Source: Rhizobiaceae bacterium
Lineage (GTDB): Bacteria > Pseudomonadota > Alphaproteobacteria > Rhizobiales > Rhizobiaceae
Reading direction: 5' to 3'
Length of the DNA: 35,504 nt
Assembly: GCA_027483885.1 (NCBI GenBank)
Contig: JAIXTO010000213.1
Coordinates: forward strand, 1-35,504
Shown: positions 33,320-35,504 of the stretch, piece by piece
How positions within the stretch are numbered: position 1 is the stretch's first letter
Layout of the letters: each line of letters starts with the position of its first letter
Translations under genes and position numbers: made by a program
The notes under the pieces: model-generated
Database searches by the model: none
What the model was told of the DNA's origin: nothing
What the model saw: only the letters and a program-made list of their open reading frames with translations

Positions 33320-34461
33320 CTGGCACCGCCCGCGCGGGCCACGGGCCGGCGCGTATCCAGCGAAGCCACCTGCGGGTTGCGTTCCAGCAACGGCGCCAGA
33401 CTGTGCGGATGCCCGAAGAGGAAACCTTGAACCCACTTGGCCCCGGCCGCCTGCGCGACCATGAGATCCGCCTCACTTTCGACCGCACCGACCACAACCT
33501 CTTCTGCCACGTGGCGGGCAAGCGAAATCAGATGGCCAAGCAGTTGCGGCGCATCCGAACCGCGGGTGCGGATACGTCCCGCATCGATCTTGATCACATC
33601 GAAGCGCGTGTGGCGCGCATATCCGATGGAGCTGAAGCCGGTGCCGAAATCATCGAGCGCAACACGGCAACCCGCCTGCTGAATATGCGACACGAACTCC
33701 ACCACCGCCTCGAAGCTGTAGGGACGCGCCGATTCCGAGATCTCGATGACCATGCGGTGACCGATACCGGCCTCGCGCACCAGGCGCGGGAAAACCAGCC
33801 GCCACCACAGATCCTCCGAGGCTGACAACGCTGACATATTACATCCCAGCACCGCGTCGGGCCGGCGGCACAGTTCAGCGATCACGGCCTGGGCGATGCG
33901 GCGATCAAACACCTGCGTAAGGCCAAGACGCTCCAGTGCCGGCGCGTAAACGCCAGGCATGACAACGCGGCCGTCTTCGTCCGACAGGCGCACGACGCAT
34001 TCCGAATAAAGCAGGTTTGCAGCGTCGGTTGCACTGCAGACGGGCTGCTCCACCAGCGCAAAGCGCGCATTGAACAGCGCTTCATAAGCAATCGCGGCCG
34101 CACTCATGTCGATGCGGTATTCCTGTGCGCTGACCTGGGAGGCCGTGCGCAGGCCTTCCGAGGTTTCGGGCGCCGAATTGCGGCAGCTAAGGGCAACAAC
34201 GATGCGGTTATAACCGACCGATATGGGCAAGGCGGCGGCGGCACACATGGCCTCGTTGACGCGCGACCAGCTTGGCATACCGTTGCAGCATTCAAGCGGA
34301 GCGGCCACGCCCCAGCTTTCAATGCTGAACGGCGCGTCCATCGAACGCTCCAGGCGGCGGGCGACTTCCGCCAGCACGCGGCCGGCGACACCCTCGCCGA
34401 AATGTGCGGAAATATCTCCGAGGTTATCGATAGTAATGCACATGGCTGCGGTCGCGTTCAT
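33316..34461 (-). CDS. Degenerate GGDEF-EAL protein, probable c-di-GMP effector rather than enzyme
   Basis: A 381-residue protein. The N-terminal part (about 7-95) looks like a shrunken GGDEF domain: ITIDNLGDISAHFGEGVAGRVLAEVARRL resembles the start of that fold (nt about 34435-34345), but no GGDEF motif follows. The EAL domain covers about 135-360: the EAL triad is ECV (Glu154), Asn208 in GCNMS, Glu240, Asp270-Asp271 in LDDFGTGFSS, Lys291 in VIKID and VQGFLFG near the end. The segment normally reading AEGVE is VGAVE (324-328), so the catalytic glutamate is Gly325. Binding of c-di-GMP without hydrolysis is a reasonable inference. The ATG overlaps the stop of the 70-residue gene (TGATG). Confidence 0.88.
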   Translation of the reverse strand: MNATAAMCITIDNLGDISAHFGEGVAGRVLAEVARRLERSMDAPFSIESWGVAAPLECCNGMPSWSRVNEAMCAAAALPISVGYNRIVVALSCRNSAPETSEGLRTASQVSAQEYRIDMSAAAIAYEALFNARFALVEQPVCSATDAANLLYSECVVRLSDEDGRVVMPGVYAPALERLGLTQVFDRRIAQAVIAELCRRPDAVLGCNMSALSASEDLWWRLVFPRLVREAGIGHRMVIEISESARPYSFEAVVEFVSHIQQAGCRVALDDFGTGFSSIGYARHTRFDVIKIDAGRIRTRGSDAPQLLGHLISLARHVAEEVVVGAVESEADLMVAQAAGAKWVQGFLFGHPHSLAPLLERNPQVASLDTRRPVARAGGAR

Positions 34462-34673
34462 CAAAGCGCCCTCCAGCTGATCATGTACACGCACCCTGCA
34501 ACGCCACCGGCGTAGCAAGAAGCGTTACCCACTTCGTTGATGAACGGCCTGAATACACCGTTCGAGGAACCAACGATATCGAGCTCATCCCGGTTCGAGG
34601 AGCGCTTGCGCAGGAATTCTGCCGCTTCGCCATACCCCGGATTACAGCTATCATAGCTGATTTCACCCTGCAT
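34461..34673 (-). CDS. Small protein of unknown function (70 residues)
   Basis: A 70-residue open frame that I do not recognise. The N-terminal two thirds is polar (SYDSCNPGYGEAAEFLRKRS). The C-terminal third is Gly/Ala/Cys-rich and hydrophobic, with Cys53 and Cys61 in GNASCYAGGVAGCVYMISW. No signal peptide is visible. It is supported as a gene by its overlap with the EAL gene start (TGATG), a GGGA-containing ribosome site ahead of ATG 34673, and a promoter about 95 bases upstream, making it the first gene of a three-gene operon. It could be a regulator, a membrane-associated peptide or a modified-peptide precursor; the sequence does not decide. Confidence 0.6.
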   Translation of the reverse strand: MQGEISYDSCNPGYGEAAEFLRKRSSNRDELDIVGSSNGVFRPFINEVGNASCYAGGVAGCVYMISWRAL

Positions 34674-34766
34674 AAAGGGATCCCTTTTTCCGACGGTGAT
34701 TTGTATTAAGAAGTCGTTAATTTTTCAGTGTTTTATGAATTCTTGGTTCCAGCAAAACGCGACTTA

Positions 34767-34796
34767 TTTTTACAGGAATTATCCGATTATTGTCAA
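34767..34796 (-). promoter_or_regulatory. Sigma-70-type promoter for the small protein/EAL operon
   Basis: On the minus strand TTGACA (34796-34791) is followed after 18 bases by TAAAAA (34772-34767). It lies within an AT-rich stretch upstream of the gene starting at 34673, leaving a leader of roughly 85-90 bases. Confidence 0.6.
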
Positions 34797-35504
34797 TGGT
34801 AACACTTATAGTGAAATCAAGCTTTCTGCGCATTTTTTGTACCTTGGGCACTGAATAGGCACGCCACCGAAAGTGGAAAAATCATATATTTCAAGCCACA
34901 AACTGTATACCGACACCGAACGACAGATTTTATCTGCCACCTGAAACTTTGTTGCCAGCGCACTCCGCAAACTTGACCGCAAGGAGCAACGCAGACGAAC
35001 AGTGCGCGACGCCGCAACACACATCAAGCAATGAGCGATATGCGCCGGTCGACAAAGCAAATCAGCGTCAGCGGCGATCTAGCGCATTGATCCTTAAATG
35101 AAAAGCCAATTAAAACATATTCATGACTGCGCATAAACAGGTCTGAGGCAGAGCCGAAAGGCCACATCACACCTTGGTCCCCGTCCATCACAACACAGAA
35201 AAAAGAGAGTATCGCGCCGCTTATTTTGCCCGGAGCAGCACCCGCTCACCTTTTGCCACAACACTATATCCTGCGACAGATTCGCCTGCGAATGAGACAA
35301 GAACAAGGCAAACAGCGGTTTGTCGCAGCGTCGCAGCGCGACACGGCAGAAGATCCGGCGCAGGCCCTAGTATTTCTTTCGGGCGCCGCTCCAAAACGGG
35401 ACGGAAAGAAACCACGCAAACCCGTTACGGCATAACCGTCCCGAAAAGAGGCAACTCTTGTCGCGCCACTTTGGTCAACCGCGCCATTCTGGATCGGGCA
35501 AGAG
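34797..35504. other. Apparent non-coding stretch to window end
   Basis: About 700 bases with no convincing gene. The short open frames here start with TTG or lack a ribosome site, and none shows a recognisable domain. Its left part is visibly richer in A and T than the rest of the window, in line with a promoter region; the right part returns to ordinary composition. I see no tRNA, strong terminator or long repeat. A gene starting beyond 35504 may use part of it as its upstream region. Confidence 0.5.

Noticed and set aside
34461..34673. Calling the small gene a lanthipeptide or sactipeptide precursor
   Set aside because: No radical SAM enzyme, lanthionine synthetase, protease or dedicated exporter is encoded nearby; kept only as a weak possibility.
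34806..35060. Possible 84-residue minus-strand gene
   Set aside because: TTG start, no ribosome site, and it would run across the promoter region of the small-protein operon.
35226..35435. Possible 69-residue plus-strand gene near the window end
   Set aside because: TTG start, no ribosome site, no domain and basic, low-complexity composition.

Overview
The window is high-GC DNA with dense operons, frequent 1-4 nt gene overlaps and alphaproteobacterial gene families. The protein families and the short palindromic intergenic repeats fit a member of the Rhizobiaceae (Agrobacterium/Rhizobium group). This is inferred from gene content only; no rRNA or housekeeping marker is present. The window looks like an accessory, catabolism-rich replicon segment: mostly ABC importers paired with their catabolic enzymes. 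I saw no insertion sequence, prophage, CRISPR array or tRNA.

Layout. (1) 1-3421 (+): the end of a carbohydrate ABC importer operon (two MalF/MalG-type permeases, a MalK/UgpC-type ATPase) followed by a PfkB kinase that resembles sulfofructose kinase. A two-way terminator follows. (2) 3540-6525: a cytochrome b561 and a small secreted PepSY-like protein (-), divergent from an OmpR-type response regulator and histidine kinase pair (+). (3) 6597-16422 (-): a complete guanidine-assimilation operon. From its promoter it reads: sigma-54 promoter, guanidine-I (ykkC) riboswitch, intrinsic terminator, substrate-binding protein, permease, ATPase, two DUF1989 proteins (carboxyguanidine deiminase subunits), a biotin-dependent carboxylase usually named urea carboxylase, and allophanate hydrolase. 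(4) 16631-18259: a secreted DUF1194/vWA-like protein (+) and an SDR oxidoreductase (-). (5) 18446-21730 (+): a MarR regulator, a DHA2-type MFS pump and an EmrA/HlyD adaptor, with a tandem palindromic operator over the promoter. (6) 21737-29801 (-): hydantoinase/oxoprolinase subunits HyuB and HyuA followed by a polyamine-type ABC importer (ATPase, binding protein, two permeases), with a palindromic repeat pair inside the operon. Immediately upstream is a large MalT-like LuxR regulator (29924-32617). (7) 32804-34673 (-): a translationally coupled trio of a 70-residue small protein, a degenerate GGDEF-EAL protein and a four-helix membrane protein. It sits behind a recognisable promoter and an AT-richer, apparently gene-free stretch that runs to the window end.

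How the parts work together. The guanidine operon is the best-supported system. Its sigma-54 promoter places the predicted transcription start at the edge of the guanidine aptamer, so expression should need both nitrogen limitation and guanidine. The encoded route is import, ATP-dependent carboxylation, deimination to allophanate, then hydrolysis to ammonia and CO2. The least explained parts are the hydantoinase/polyamine-ABC/MalT-like cluster, whose substrate is unknown, and the small-protein/degenerate c-di-GMP/membrane-protein trio.
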